DNA of 50,705 nt. Source: Mycobacterium sp. ENV421. Lineage in GTDB: Bacteria > Actinomycetota > Actinomycetes > Mycobacteriales > Mycobacteriaceae. The DNA is taken from contig NZ_PDHO01000033.1 of assembly GCF_002887815.1 (NCBI RefSeq), positions 1-50,705 on the forward strand, written 5' to 3'. The notes beneath the pieces were generated by a model that was not told the DNA's origin, did not search any database, and saw only the letters and a list, made by a program, of their open reading frames with translations. Below are positions 16,332 to 24,859 of this stretch, one piece after another. The position numbers were made by a program, and so were the translations under genes. Positions within the stretch are counted from its first letter, which is position 1; every line of letters begins with the position of its first letter.

Positions 16332-19214
16332 TTACTTCTCTTGGTTCAGCAACAAGGCGCGCACCAACGGACGCGGGCCGGTAGGGCGGAGCATCGTGCT
16401 GGCCGGGCGAGGCCGAACCTGTTGCGGCCACCAGAACCACCTGCCGAGCAGCGCTGCGACCGACGGCGTCATGAACGCCCGCACAATCAAGGTGTCGAAT
16501 AGCAGACCCAGGGCGATTGTCGTGCCCACCTGGCCAATGCTGATGACGTTGCTGACCATCATCGAGGCCATGGTGAATGCGAACACTAGGCCCGCCGTGG
16601 TGACGACCTTGCCAGTCCCTGCCATTGCCCGAATGATGCCCGTATTGATGCCGGCGCCGATTTCTTCCTTCATCCTCGCGACCAACAGCAGGTTGTAATC
16701 GGACCCGACGGCCAGAAGCACGATCACCGTCATCACGAGCACAGACCAATGCAATTGTATGCCGAGCAAATATTGCCAGATGAATACGGACAGCCCGAAT
16801 GATGCGCCTAGTGAAAGCAGGATTGTACCTACTATGACCATTGCGGCTATCAGGCTGCGGGTCATCATCACCATGACGACGAAAATAAGGCAGAGTGCAG
16901 CGACAACGGCAATTATCATGTCGAATTTGGTGCCGGTGACGATATCTTTCACCATAGCCGCAGTACCGGCCAGAGATATTTGCGCGCCTTCCAGCGGAGT
17001 TCCCTTGAGCGCTTCTTCGGCCGCCGTCTTTATCGCGTCGACGCGCGCGATGCCGTCGGGCAGAGTCGGGTCGCCCTTTTGAGAGATGAGCATCCGGACG
17101 GCCTTACCGTCCGCCGAGATGAAAATCTTCATGACCCGCTTGAAGTCTTCGTTCTTGAAGACCTCTGGTGGAACGTAAAATGAATCGTCATTCTGAGCGG
17201 CGTCGAATGCTTTACCCATTGCGGTCGAATTCGCACCGTTGTCGTCCATCTGGCCGAAGACGCCGGACATGGTGCTGTGCATGGTGAGCAACATGGACCG
17301 CATGCTGGTCATGATCGAGATCATCTCTGGGAACTGCGCGAGCAGCTGCGGCATAATCACGTCCATTTGGTCGAGATTTCCGACCAAATCGCGTAACTTC
17401 TCGGTCAGTCCGTCGACACCGTCGAGCACGTCGAAAATGCTGCGAATCGACCAGCACAACGGGATGTCAAAGCAGTGCGGTTCCCAGTACAGGTAGTTTC
17501 GGATGGGCCGGAAGAAGTCCTCGAAATCCGCAATGTGATCCCGCAGTTGTTCGGTGATCTCCTGCATCTCGTGGGTGCTCTTGACCATGCTGTGCATCGT
17601 GGCCGACATCTGCTGCATCAGCTCATACATACGGGACATGATGCCGATGGTCTGACCCAGTTGTTCCGCCTGTGTGAGCAGATCACTCATGCGCTGTTTC
17701 TGGAAAAACATGAATTGTTGCTGGCCTGCTTGCTGTGCGCTCATTAGATACGGGATCGTGGTGTGAGCAATCGGGGTTCCCTCGGGCCGCGTCACCGCCT
17801 GAACTTTCTCGATACCCGGGACAGCGAGGACAGCTTTCGCCAATTTGTTCAGCACCAAGAAGTCCGCCGAATTGCGAAGATCATGGTCGGCTTCGACCAT
17901 CATGATTTCCGGGGACATCATCGCCGAGGGAGGGAAATGTCGCGATGCCGCGGCAATCCCGTCAGCGGCGGGAATGTTCTTCGGAAGGAAGTGCTGGTCG
18001 TTGTAATCCGGCTTGAATCCGGGGAGCGTCAGCAATCCGACAAGCGTCACCGCCAACGAGGCGACGAGAATGGGTCCGGGCCACCGGACGATTGCGGTTC
18101 CGATCCGGCGCCATCCGTGCGTGGTGACTTTTCGCTTGGGCTCGAACAGACCGAACCGGCTGCCGACCGCGATCATCGCCGGAACGAGCGTGAGCGCGAC
18201 CGCGACCGCGACCATGACGGCCACCGCGCATGGGACGCCCAGCGCTTGGAAGAAAGGGAGCCTGGTGAAACTGAGGCACAGCGTCGCACCGGCGACCGTG
18301 AGACCGGTTGCCAGGACGACATGGGCGACGCCACGATAGGTCGTGTAGTACGCCGTCTCCCGGTCTTCGCCGGCCAGGCGGGCCTCGTGGTAGCGGCCGA
18401 TGAAAAAGATCGCGTAATCCGTTCCCGCCGCGATCACTAGAGCGACCAGCAGATTCACTGCGAAGGTGGACAGACCAATGATCCCATGATGACCAAGCAG
18501 GGCCACGAATCCCCGGGCTGCCTGCAGCTGTATCGCGACGACGAACAGCAGCAGGATGACGGTCAGAGGTGAGCGGTACACGATGAGCAGCGTCAAGAAA
18601 ATCACCGCGATGCTCACCAATGTGATCGTGGTGACCGTGCTGTTGCCGCTGGCGCCCATATCGGCGGCGAGAGCCGCGGGGCCGGTGACGAAAGCCTTGA
18701 CTCCCGGCGGTGCCGGCGTCTGCGCGATGATGCGCTGGATGGCCTGGACTGATCCGTTGGCTGACGCCTCGCCCGGTTTGCCGGAGAGCAGCACCTGAAC
18801 GTAAGCGGCCTTGCCGTCGTCACTTTCCGCGGCACCCTTGGTGAGCGGGTCGCCCCAGAAGTCCTGGATGTACTGGACATGCTTCGTATCGGCCCGGAAC
18901 TGGTGGATCAGGCGGTCGTAGTACTCGTGGGCTTCGTCGCCGAGGGTCTGCTGGCCTTCGAGGACGACCATCACCGGGGCGTTGCCGTAATTCGACTGGT
19001 CGAAAGCTTCGTTTATCCGCGCGGCCGCCTTGTACGACGGGGCGTCGGTGGGGTTCTGGGATACCGAGTGCTCAGCTTCGACCTGTTCAAGGGGAGGGAC
19101 ACCCAATGTCAAGCCGACGACGACTGCCACCCAGGCCAACATGACGAGCACCGCGAAACGGCGGATCGCCCGTCCCATGAGCGACTGCCCAGTGTGGAGT
19201 TGGTGGTTACTCAT
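16332..19214 (-). CDS. MmpL-family RND transporter (first of the pair, MmpL4a-like)
   Basis: A 960-residue RND transporter paralogous to the gene downstream. It shows TM1 (VLVMLAWVAVVVGLTLGV), GTDYAIFFIGRYHEAR and GSDYNLLLVARMKEE proton-relay motifs, and a long coiled-coil periplasmic loop (about residues 470-670) with NYLYWEPHCFDIPLCW. Its ATG overlaps the stop of the upstream mmpS gene (ATGA), and its own stop abuts the next mmpL, so the three are one operon. Two different MmpL proteins with one MmpS is the arrangement of GPL loci and may reflect a heteromeric transporter. The exact substrate is inferred from context. Confidence 0.93.
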   Translation of the reverse strand: MSNHQLHTGQSLMGRAIRRFAVLVMLAWVAVVVGLTLGVPPLEQVEAEHSVSQNPTDAPSYKAAARINEAFDQSNYGNAPVMVVLEGQQTLGDEAHEYYDRLIHQFRADTKHVQYIQDFWGDPLTKGAAESDDGKAAYVQVLLSGKPGEASANGSVQAIQRIIAQTPAPPGVKAFVTGPAALAADMGASGNSTVTTITLVSIAVIFLTLLIVYRSPLTVILLLFVVAIQLQAARGFVALLGHHGIIGLSTFAVNLLVALVIAAGTDYAIFFIGRYHEARLAGEDRETAYYTTYRGVAHVVLATGLTVAGATLCLSFTRLPFFQALGVPCAVAVMVAVAVALTLVPAMIAVGSRFGLFEPKRKVTTHGWRRIGTAIVRWPGPILVASLAVTLVGLLTLPGFKPDYNDQHFLPKNIPAADGIAAASRHFPPSAMMSPEIMMVEADHDLRNSADFLVLNKLAKAVLAVPGIEKVQAVTRPEGTPIAHTTIPYLMSAQQAGQQQFMFFQKQRMSDLLTQAEQLGQTIGIMSRMYELMQQMSATMHSMVKSTHEMQEITEQLRDHIADFEDFFRPIRNYLYWEPHCFDIPLCWSIRSIFDVLDGVDGLTEKLRDLVGNLDQMDVIMPQLLAQFPEMISIMTSMRSMLLTMHSTMSGVFGQMDDNGANSTAMGKAFDAAQNDDSFYVPPEVFKNEDFKRVMKIFISADGKAVRMLISQKGDPTLPDGIARVDAIKTAAEEALKGTPLEGAQISLAGTAAMVKDIVTGTKFDMIIAVVAALCLIFVVMVMMTRSLIAAMVIVGTILLSLGASFGLSVFIWQYLLGIQLHWSVLVMTVIVLLAVGSDYNLLLVARMKEEIGAGINTGIIRAMAGTGKVVTTAGLVFAFTMASMMVSNVISIGQVGTTIALGLLFDTLIVRAFMTPSVAALLGRWFWWPQQVRPRPASTMLRPTGPRPLVRALLLNQEK

Positions 19215-19795
19215 GCGGCCTTCAGCAGGCAGGAGACAAAGGAACTCACTTCGTGGGTGGTCGTTTTCTCATCTTTGACTTCGCCATCGATGCTGATCCG
19301 GCAACCGATCGTGTCACTGTCGCCCTGCGCGGCGATACTGCCGATGCCCGCCGCTGCCGAGATCGGGAACTCCAACGACCACGGCAGGGTTACGTCCTGG
19401 TGGACAGGGTTGGCGTCTGCGTCGAAATAGCTGACCTGGGCCGGCGTCCCGGGAGGACCGAAGACCTCATACTTCATGTGCTTCGGGTTGAATGGCTTCG
19501 CTTTCTCATTCTTGGTATCGCCGTAGGAAAGGGTCTTCTCGCTGCCGAAGATGCCGTGTAGACGTGACACGGTCAGCCCTCCGGCAGCGAGGACGGCGAT
19601 GACGACCAACGGAATCCACAGGCGCCTCAGCAACGCAAACACGAGCCCCCGATTTCGACGGCCCTGGCGAGATCTGCTCTCGGCTGGCGGCGGAGGCGGC
19701 GATTGGTCAGCGGGCTGCACTGCGGTGTCCTCGCGGGGCCAGGTGGTGGCTTCAGGCTCAGTTTGCGCAACGTGGGGCAAACTTCCGTCGATCAC
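19211..19795 (-). CDS. MmpS-family accessory membrane protein
   Basis: A 194-residue protein with a Pro-rich cytoplasmic N-terminus (PPPPP near 35-40), a basic stretch, one TM helix (about 58-78, IPLVVIAVLAAGGLTV) and a periplasmic beta-rich MmpS domain (KYEVFGPPGTPAQVSYFDAD) with two Cys near residues 160 and 190. MmpS proteins partner MmpL transporters at the inner membrane. Most are about 140-150 residues, so the N-terminal extension is long. The GTG start at 19795 follows GGAAAGG about 10 nt upstream. The stop overlaps the first mmpL start. Upstream lie 365 nt without a gene. Confidence 0.9.
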   Translation of the reverse strand: MIDGSLPHVAQTEPEATTWPREDTAVQPADQSPPPPPAESRSRQGRRNRGLVFALLRRLWIPLVVIAVLAAGGLTVSRLHGIFGSEKTLSYGDTKNEKAKPFNPKHMKYEVFGPPGTPAQVSYFDADANPVHQDVTLPWSLEFPISAAAGIGSIAAQGDSDTIGCRISIDGEVKDEKTTTHEVSSFVSCLLKAA

Positions 19796-19933
19796 TGCAC
19801 GCCGACCTTTCCCGTCTGCCGAGTGTTTCCACTCCTGGCGCCAGCCATCAAATGGAGCGTCTGACTACGCATCGAGGCACGGCGTCTCTCGTAGCCCCCA
19901 AGGAGAGGGCGTCACGGTCAGCGCGACAACACT

Positions 19934-19951
19934 CCCCGCAAATGTGCGGGG
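19934..19951. promoter_or_regulatory. Stem-loop in the mmpS leader
   Basis: CCCCGCA-AATG-TGCGGGG forms a perfect 7-bp GC-rich stem with a 4-nt loop, 139 nt upstream of the mmpS GTG. It could be an RNA structure in the leader, an attenuator hairpin or a protein site. No U-tract follows. Confidence 0.4.
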
Positions 19952-20097
19952 TCGTCGATTACGCGACCGATCTCGACGAGAGTCAACCATGGTGATGGCC
20001 TCCGTGTGGGCTCTTTGCGATGCAACAGCGGAGCATACGCGTTAGGGCATGCGCGGAGCTGCGGTAATGGCTAAGTCTTATGTTGGTTCCCAGGCTA

Positions 20098-20103
20098 ATT
20101 GTA
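20098..20103 (-). promoter_or_regulatory. Candidate -10 element upstream of mmpS
   Basis: On the minus strand TACAAT matches TANNNT and is close to TATAAT. No convincing -35 is seen at 16-18 nt. It is the best -10 match I noticed in this gap. Confidence 0.25.
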
Positions 20104-20160
20104 TTGACGCTCCCGCAACCGGTAGGGCGTCATTAGGGCAGCTCTCATATAGAGGTGACG

Positions 20161-21555
20161 TCAGTCGATCTCGCCGCTCAGTGCGAACTCCGTCAGCGTG
20201 CGCTCGGCCAGCTCTCGTAACTCGGCCCGGGACGTCACAGTGCCCGGCTGATAGCCGCGAACGCAGACGCCGACCTGGTTCATCTCCATGGAGGTGCCGA
20301 CAAAGACATGCAGCTGGCTGCCGGTTCGCTCGAGCCAGCCCCGCGTGACGTTCTGGCTCGCGCCCCGGGCGAACATCCCGTCGCACAGGGTGCCGTCGGG
20401 GTGGCTCGCCGCCGGACCCGTGTCGCCGAGGTTCGAGCACACCGCGGGTTGCTCCGGGTCGCTGACCGCGTAGTCCATCAGGTGCTTCCAGGCCCGCTTG
20501 GGCGTGAACGGGGTCAGGGCGACGAGCTCCGCCGACTCGTCGGGAGTGTCCTTAGCGTCCTTGAGCGCCTGCTTGATCGCGGTGCGGGCGGCAGTCAGAT
20601 CGCTTGCAGCGTCTGTCGGATCGATGCCGACCCGGACGAAGGAGACCGCTACCGCCCGCGAGTCGTCCATGGTGCGCGTGTTGACGGTCAGCAGCATCCT
20701 GACGTCGTCGGCGTCGCCGTGCCTGCGCCCCATGTGCCGGTCGAGACGCGCGGTGAAGGCAGCGGCCAGCGCGCTCGCCGTCCCACCCAACGCCTCGGCG
20801 CGCGCGTTCCAGTCGTCCAAGCGGAGGCGGATCCAGATATTGGGCACGATCACGATGTCGTCGGCGCCGCTGGTCGGTGTGGCCGCCGGCAGGGAGGCCT
20901 GGGCTTGGGAGTGCACGACATCCTGTTGGCGACGCCGAGCCTCCTTCGCTCCAGCGAGCACGGCCCGCCCGACTTCTGGGGCGTCCCGCGCGGTTTCGCG
21001 AACGTCTTGAAACAGCGCCTGTAGGCGGGAACGCGACCGGGGCGGTGGGTAGCCGAGGTCGACCGGTATGCCCAACAGGGCCTGGGTGACGGCGACCGCA
21101 GCACCGATGCCGTCGATGACGTAGTGGGACAGGACCAGGCTGATCGCGGTCGAGCCGTCGCTGAGCGGAGTGACGCTGATCCGCCAGCCGGGTCCGGATT
21201 CCGGATCGATGGGCAGCTGGGTGCGTTCGTCGAACCAGTCGCCGAGTTCGTCGCGGGGACGGGGGACCGTCGCGACATCGAGTTCCGCCGGCTTGGGGTC
21301 CGACACCCACCGCCACCGGCCGAACGGCAATGGCGAGCGCTCGATGAGCCGGCCCATCATTCCCTGGCTGAGTTTGTCGCGGAACCGCTCCAGCGCTTCG
21401 AGGTCTACCGGGTGGTGATACAGCCAACCGACCTGCATCACTTCCCGCTGCCCCGCGGCGTGATGCCCGGCGTAAAAGGCTTGATCCATCAGGACCAGCC
21501 GGTTGTCCGGCCGTGCCTTGTCGGGTGCTTGCGCAGGACGTTCCTGGATTGACAC
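20161..21555 (-). CDS. Condensation-domain-type acyltransferase (HxxxDG; PapA/WS-DGAT superfamily)
   Basis: A 464-residue protein with LSHYVIDGIGAA near residue 145, the HxxxDG catalytic motif of the chloramphenicol-acetyltransferase-like superfamily. It also has the later NLGD and FARGASQNVTRG segments of the C-terminal half-domain. Mycobacterial PapA proteins and WS/DGAT enzymes share this fold and move acyl groups from thioesters to hydroxyls. It could acylate the glycolipid or peptide; the acyl donor and acceptor are unknown. It lacks an NRPS context of its own, so it is a stand-alone acyltransferase. The GTG at 21555 lies 7 nt from a -10-like TACTCT. It precedes mmpS on the same strand. 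Confidence 0.7.
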   Translation of the reverse strand: MSIQERPAQAPDKARPDNRLVLMDQAFYAGHHAAGQREVMQVGWLYHHPVDLEALERFRDKLSQGMMGRLIERSPLPFGRWRWVSDPKPAELDVATVPRPRDELGDWFDERTQLPIDPESGPGWRISVTPLSDGSTAISLVLSHYVIDGIGAAVAVTQALLGIPVDLGYPPPRSRSRLQALFQDVRETARDAPEVGRAVLAGAKEARRRQQDVVHSQAQASLPAATPTSGADDIVIVPNIWIRLRLDDWNARAEALGGTASALAAAFTARLDRHMGRRHGDADDVRMLLTVNTRTMDDSRAVAVSFVRVGIDPTDAASDLTAARTAIKQALKDAKDTPDESAELVALTPFTPKRAWKHLMDYAVSDPEQPAVCSNLGDTGPAASHPDGTLCDGMFARGASQNVTRGWLERTGSQLHVFVGTSMEMNQVGVCVRGYQPGTVTSRAELRELAERTLTEFALSGEID

Positions 21556-21562
21556 GAGCGTC

Positions 21563-21568
21563 AGAGTA
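21563..21568 (-). promoter_or_regulatory. Candidate leaderless promoter -10 for the HxxxDG acyltransferase
   Basis: TACTCT on the minus strand, followed by 7 nt and the GTG at 21555. The geometry fits a leaderless mycobacterial mRNA. No clear -35. Confidence 0.5.
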
Positions 21569-21626
21569 GCTGACCAGATGGGTCGATTTGGCGGGGTTGG
21601 GTGCGGCAGCGCAACCGCCCAATACC

Positions 21627-21656
21627 TTGTCGAAGCGCTGGCGTGAACCCTATTCT
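21627..21656 (+). promoter_or_regulatory. Candidate leaderless promoter for the sulfotransferase-glycosyltransferase operon
   Basis: -35 TTGTCG (21627-21632), an 18-nt spacer and -10 TATTCT (21651-21656). The GTG at 21663 is 6 nt beyond, so the first transcribed base would be the start codon. This is among the best promoters in the window and decides the start of the gene. Confidence 0.65.
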
Positions 21657-21662
21657 GCCGCT

Positions 21663-22640
21663 GTGATCACAAGCCGGCCCAGCGCCGAGAAACGTCCGGT
21701 TGCGCTTTTTGTGTTGGGCAATGGCCGGTCCGGGACATCGGCGCTGGCTCGGGTTCTCTCGCTGTGCGGCGGCTCGCTTCCCCCGGGTCTACTGGGCGCG
21801 ACGTCGGAGAACCCGCGCGGCTTCTTCGAGGCGCGAGCCGTCATCCATCTGAACCAGGCGATCCTTCATGACCACGGCACCTCCGGATACGACATGGCGC
21901 TGGATTCCTACCTCGACGGCACCTTCGACGCCGACCGAAACGGCGTCTGGGTCGCCAAGCTGCGGGATTACCTCACGAGCCTGCCCGCCGCCCCGGTCCT
22001 GATCATCAAGGAACCCAAGACGACGACAGTGTCCGGGATCTGGTTCGAGGCGGCGCGGCAGGCCGGCTTCGACGTCGCCGCGGTGGTCGCGGTGCGCCAT
22101 CCGGACGAGATCATCGGGTCTCTGGAGAAGCGGGCCAACCAGCAGAACTACGTCGACTCCTCACCCGAGCTCACCTGTGCTTGGTGGTTGAAATACAGCC
22201 TGCTCGCCGAACGCGACACCCGTGATGTGCCGCGGGTGTTCGTCGAATACACCAACCTCCTGGCCGACTGGCGCAGGGAACTCAAACGGATCTCCACGGC
22301 GCTGGCCGTCGATCTCGACGCTCACGATGAGGTCGACGAGTTCCTCACCCCGGATCTCCGGCACCACCAGACTCGCGGCCCGGCCACCGAGCCCTTCGGC
22401 ACCGACTGGATCACCACCGTGTACAACGCGTTGGCCGCCGCCGCCCGCGACGAACCCTGGGACGAGGCAGACCTCGATCGGGTCTTTCAGGCCTATAGCG
22501 CGAGCGAACGCGGGTTCCGGCAGGCGTTCAAAGACTCCCGTCGCTACCTCAACGTCGACCGTCTGTTGCCGCCGTTCGTGGTGAAGCTGGGTCTGGAAAG
22601 CCTTGCGCTGGTTCACCGGCGCAAGGGGACGTGGGCGTAA
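21663..22640 (+). CDS. Sulfotransferase family protein
   Basis: A 325-residue protein opening with FVLGNGRSGTSALARVL, the P-loop that binds the 5'-phosphosulfate of PAPS. Then come NPRGFFEA, IIKEPKTT and VAVRHPDEIIGSL (the 3'-phosphate-binding Arg/Ser segment), which are sulfotransferase hallmarks. It would transfer sulfate to a hydroxyl, perhaps on a sugar of the glycolipid; sulfated GPLs are reported in some mycobacteria. The start at GTG 21663 fits the leaderless promoter; the frame runs open to 21588 without homology. The gene is followed after 4 nt by a glycosyltransferase, suggesting both act on the same molecule. No PAPS-making genes are in the window, and some family members may not be true sulfotransferases. 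Confidence 0.75.
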   Translation: MITSRPSAEKRPVALFVLGNGRSGTSALARVLSLCGGSLPPGLLGATSENPRGFFEARAVIHLNQAILHDHGTSGYDMALDSYLDGTFDADRNGVWVAKLRDYLTSLPAAPVLIIKEPKTTTVSGIWFEAARQAGFDVAAVVAVRHPDEIIGSLEKRANQQNYVDSSPELTCAWWLKYSLLAERDTRDVPRVFVEYTNLLADWRRELKRISTALAVDLDAHDEVDEFLTPDLRHHQTRGPATEPFGTDWITTVYNALAAAARDEPWDEADLDRVFQAYSASERGFRQAFKDSRRYLNVDRLLPPFVVKLGLESLALVHRRKGTWA

Positions 22641-22644
22641 CGGG

Positions 22645-23913
22645 ATGAAACTCGTACTGGCTTTTTACGGGACTCGTGGGGACGTCGAACCGGGGATCGC
22701 CGTGGGTCGCGAGCTGCTGCGCCGCGGTCACGATGTGCAGATGGCAGTCCCGCCCGATCTGATCGGTTCGGCCGAGTCTGTCGGACTCACAGCGGTCGCC
22801 TACGGCCCCGATACGCAGTCATGGCTGGAAAACACCCGCGATTTCTGGGGCTACTTCTTCCGCAACTTCTGGCGAGTCCGCGATGTTAAGAAGTATCTCG
22901 AGGACTCCCGCAGCCCCGGGATGCGCGCCTGGGGTCCGATGACCCGCGCCCTGGCATCGGTCGCCGGCGGGGCGGATCTGCTGGTCACCGGGGTCAGTTA
23001 CGAGGAGCTGGTCTTCGACGTCGCCGAGTATTGCGATGTTCCGCTGGCGACGGTGCTGTGGTACCCGATGCGGGTCAACGGAAAGCTCTTGCCCTTCCTG
23101 CCCGAGCCGGTGGTCCGGCTGGGGATGAAGGCGGGGGAGTCGCTGATCTGGCGTGGTGTGAAGAAGGAAGCCGATAAGGCGCGCCGGGAACTGGGCCTCA
23201 CCCCGGCGACAGGGCCGGTGCCGGGGCGGATCGCCGAACGCAAGCTGCTGGAAATCCAGGCCTATGACGACGCGCTCTTCCCCGGGCTGTCGCAGGAGTG
23301 GGAGCAGTGGCGCGGCCAGCGGCCGTTCGTCGGCACCTTGACGCTGGAGCTGGCCACCGAAGAAGACTCCGGCGTGATGGCGTGGATCGCCGCGGGGACA
23401 CCGCCGATCTGCTTCGGGTTCGGCAGCATCCCGGTGGAGTCGCCCGCCGACATGATTCGCATGATCGCGGGGGCGTGCGCGCAAGTGGGCGAGCGCGCAT
23501 TGGTGTGTGCGGGCTGGACCGACTTCAGTGACGTTCCCATGTTCGACCACGTCAAGGTGGTCGGCGCGGTGAATTACGCGACGGTCTTCCCGGCCTGCCG
23601 TGCGGTCGTGCACCACGGCGGTGCGGGTACCACGGCCGCGGGCCTACGCGCGGGAATCCCGACGCTGGTTCTCTACATGGCCGATGTCCAGATGATCTGG
23701 GGCGCCGCCATCAAAAAGCTGAAGGTGGGCTCGTCCCGGAAGTTCGCGTCCGCTACTGAGAAGAGGCTGGTCAAGGATCTGCGCACAATCCTCGCGCCGG
23801 ATTACCGCACCCGGGCCCGCGAACTCGGCGCCAGGATGATCAGACCCGCGGACAGCGTGACGAGAGCTGCCGACCTGTTGGAAGACTTCGCTCGACGCAA
23901 GCGGATCGGCTGA
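22645..23913 (+). CDS. GT-B glycosyltransferase (GT1, GPL Gtf family), paralogue 1
   Basis: A 422-residue UDP/dTDP-sugar-type transferase. N-terminal MKLVLAFYGTRGDVEPGIAVGREL is the acceptor-side Rossmann signature of mycobacterial Gtf/Rtf enzymes. The C-terminal half has ICFGFGSIPVES and the donor-site VHHGGAGTTAAGLRAGIP. In GPL loci these add 6-deoxytalose or rhamnose to the peptide. The ATG at 22645 is chosen because the signature begins there; the ORF is open upstream to 22603. It lies 4 nt after the sulfotransferase stop, in the same operon. Which sugar it adds cannot be read from sequence. Confidence 0.92.
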   Translation: MKLVLAFYGTRGDVEPGIAVGRELLRRGHDVQMAVPPDLIGSAESVGLTAVAYGPDTQSWLENTRDFWGYFFRNFWRVRDVKKYLEDSRSPGMRAWGPMTRALASVAGGADLLVTGVSYEELVFDVAEYCDVPLATVLWYPMRVNGKLLPFLPEPVVRLGMKAGESLIWRGVKKEADKARRELGLTPATGPVPGRIAERKLLEIQAYDDALFPGLSQEWEQWRGQRPFVGTLTLELATEEDSGVMAWIAAGTPPICFGFGSIPVESPADMIRMIAGACAQVGERALVCAGWTDFSDVPMFDHVKVVGAVNYATVFPACRAVVHHGGAGTTAAGLRAGIPTLVLYMADVQMIWGAAIKKLKVGSSRKFASATEKRLVKDLRTILAPDYRTRARELGARMIRPADSVTRAADLLEDFARRKRIG

Positions 23914-23963
23914 GTGCAGATCTGATCTGCGGGAAACGCCGCAAACTGACGGCCCTGCAAGTT

Positions 23964-23969
23964 TAGACT
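23964..23969 (+). promoter_or_regulatory. Candidate -10 element upstream of the TylF-type methyltransferase
   Basis: TAGACT fits TANNNT and lies 18 nt before the ATG at 23988, in the 74-nt gap after the glycosyltransferase. No clear -35. Confidence 0.35.
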
Positions 23970-23987
23970 CAGCGCCGAAATGCCGGC

Positions 23988-24818
23988 ATGCGAGATAGGG
24001 CCATTTTGACCATCACCGACTACGACGTCCGTTCTCTGTACCTCGAGCTGCTCCGACGCAACCTGACCCGGTTCGGGATGCATGAGCGGATGCCCTCGGA
24101 TTGGCCGTTGCGGCGCCGTCTCCTGCTCAAAGCGGCCAATACCTTCGGTCCAAAGCTTCGGGGTGCGAGGCGTGACCAGAACCTTCGCGAAGTGGGCCTG
24201 GACTGGCCAGCCGAGGCTGAGACAATGATCGGGATGAAGCGGCTAACCAGCTTGCAGCAATGCGTGGAGACTGCACTGGCCGACGACGTCCCCGGCGACC
24301 TCGTAGAAACCGGCGTGTGGCGTGGAGGTGCGTGCATCTTGATGCGGGCAGTTCTGGCGGCTTACGGGGACAGGACTCGCAACGTCTGGCTGTGTGATTC
24401 CTTCCAGGGCGTCCCGCGTTCTGACACCGAGAATTACAAGGCGGACAAAGGAATTCACGCAGAAATCGTTTCGGGAATCCTGGGGGTGTCAGAAGCCGAC
24501 GTCAGGAGGAATTTCGAACGCTACGGGCTCCTGGACGACCAAGTTCGTTTCCTCCCAGGCTGGTTCAAGGACACGCTGCATGACGCCCCGATCGATGCCA
24601 TCGCGGTCCTGCGGCTAGACGGCGACCTCTACGAATCCACGATCCAGGCTCTCGACGCGCTGTACCCCCGCCTGTCGCCCGGCGGCTTCTGCGTCGTCGA
24701 TGACTACCTGGCCGTGAAGGCGTGTGAGCAAGCTGTCACCGACTACCGCAACAGGCACGGGATCACCGAGGAGATCGTCGACATCGACGGCACGGGCGTG
24801 CTGTGGCGTAAGAGGTGA
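23988..24818 (+). CDS. TylF/MycF-family O-methyltransferase
   Basis: A 276-residue SAM methyltransferase of the macrocin-3-O-methyltransferase family, which methylates deoxysugar hydroxyls in antibiotics and mycobacterial GPLs. Visible motifs: SAM loop DLVETGVWRGGACILMRAVL, LCDSFQGVP, and the metal-binding acidic segment AVLRLDGDLYESTIQALDALY followed by GGFCVVDDY. These match active TylF-type enzymes. It sits 74 nt after the glycosyltransferase and may be co-transcribed or use its own weak promoter. The gene is convergent with the hydrolase, separated by 41 nt. A likely role is O-methylation of rhamnose, fucose or talose units; position unknown. Confidence 0.88.
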   Translation: MRDRAILTITDYDVRSLYLELLRRNLTRFGMHERMPSDWPLRRRLLLKAANTFGPKLRGARRDQNLREVGLDWPAEAETMIGMKRLTSLQQCVETALADDVPGDLVETGVWRGGACILMRAVLAAYGDRTRNVWLCDSFQGVPRSDTENYKADKGIHAEIVSGILGVSEADVRRNFERYGLLDDQVRFLPGWFKDTLHDAPIDAIAVLRLDGDLYESTIQALDALYPRLSPGGFCVVDDYLAVKACEQAVTDYRNRHGITEEIVDIDGTGVLWRKR

Positions 24819-24859
24819 AGACATAGGGGCCGTCTCGGTCGCGTTCGGAGGCAGCTATA

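Larger units (their letters stand above)
19796..20160. other. 365-nt intergenic leader upstream of mmpS
   Basis: I find no credible gene on either strand; the open frames here lack codon structure and homology. It separates the acyltransferase stop from mmpS, both on the minus strand, so it must contain the mmpS promoter. It holds a small hairpin (19934-19951) and a candidate -10 element (20098-20103), which would give a 5' leader of about 300 nt. Confidence 0.6.

Noticed and set aside
19551..20045. Plus-strand open frame of 164 codons in the mmpS leader.
   Set aside because: It overlaps mmpS antisense, has an arginine/serine-rich frame-shadow composition and no start signal.
20049..20348. 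Plus-strand open frame of 99 codons across the end of the HxxxDG acyltransferase.
   Set aside because: Antisense shadow without motifs.
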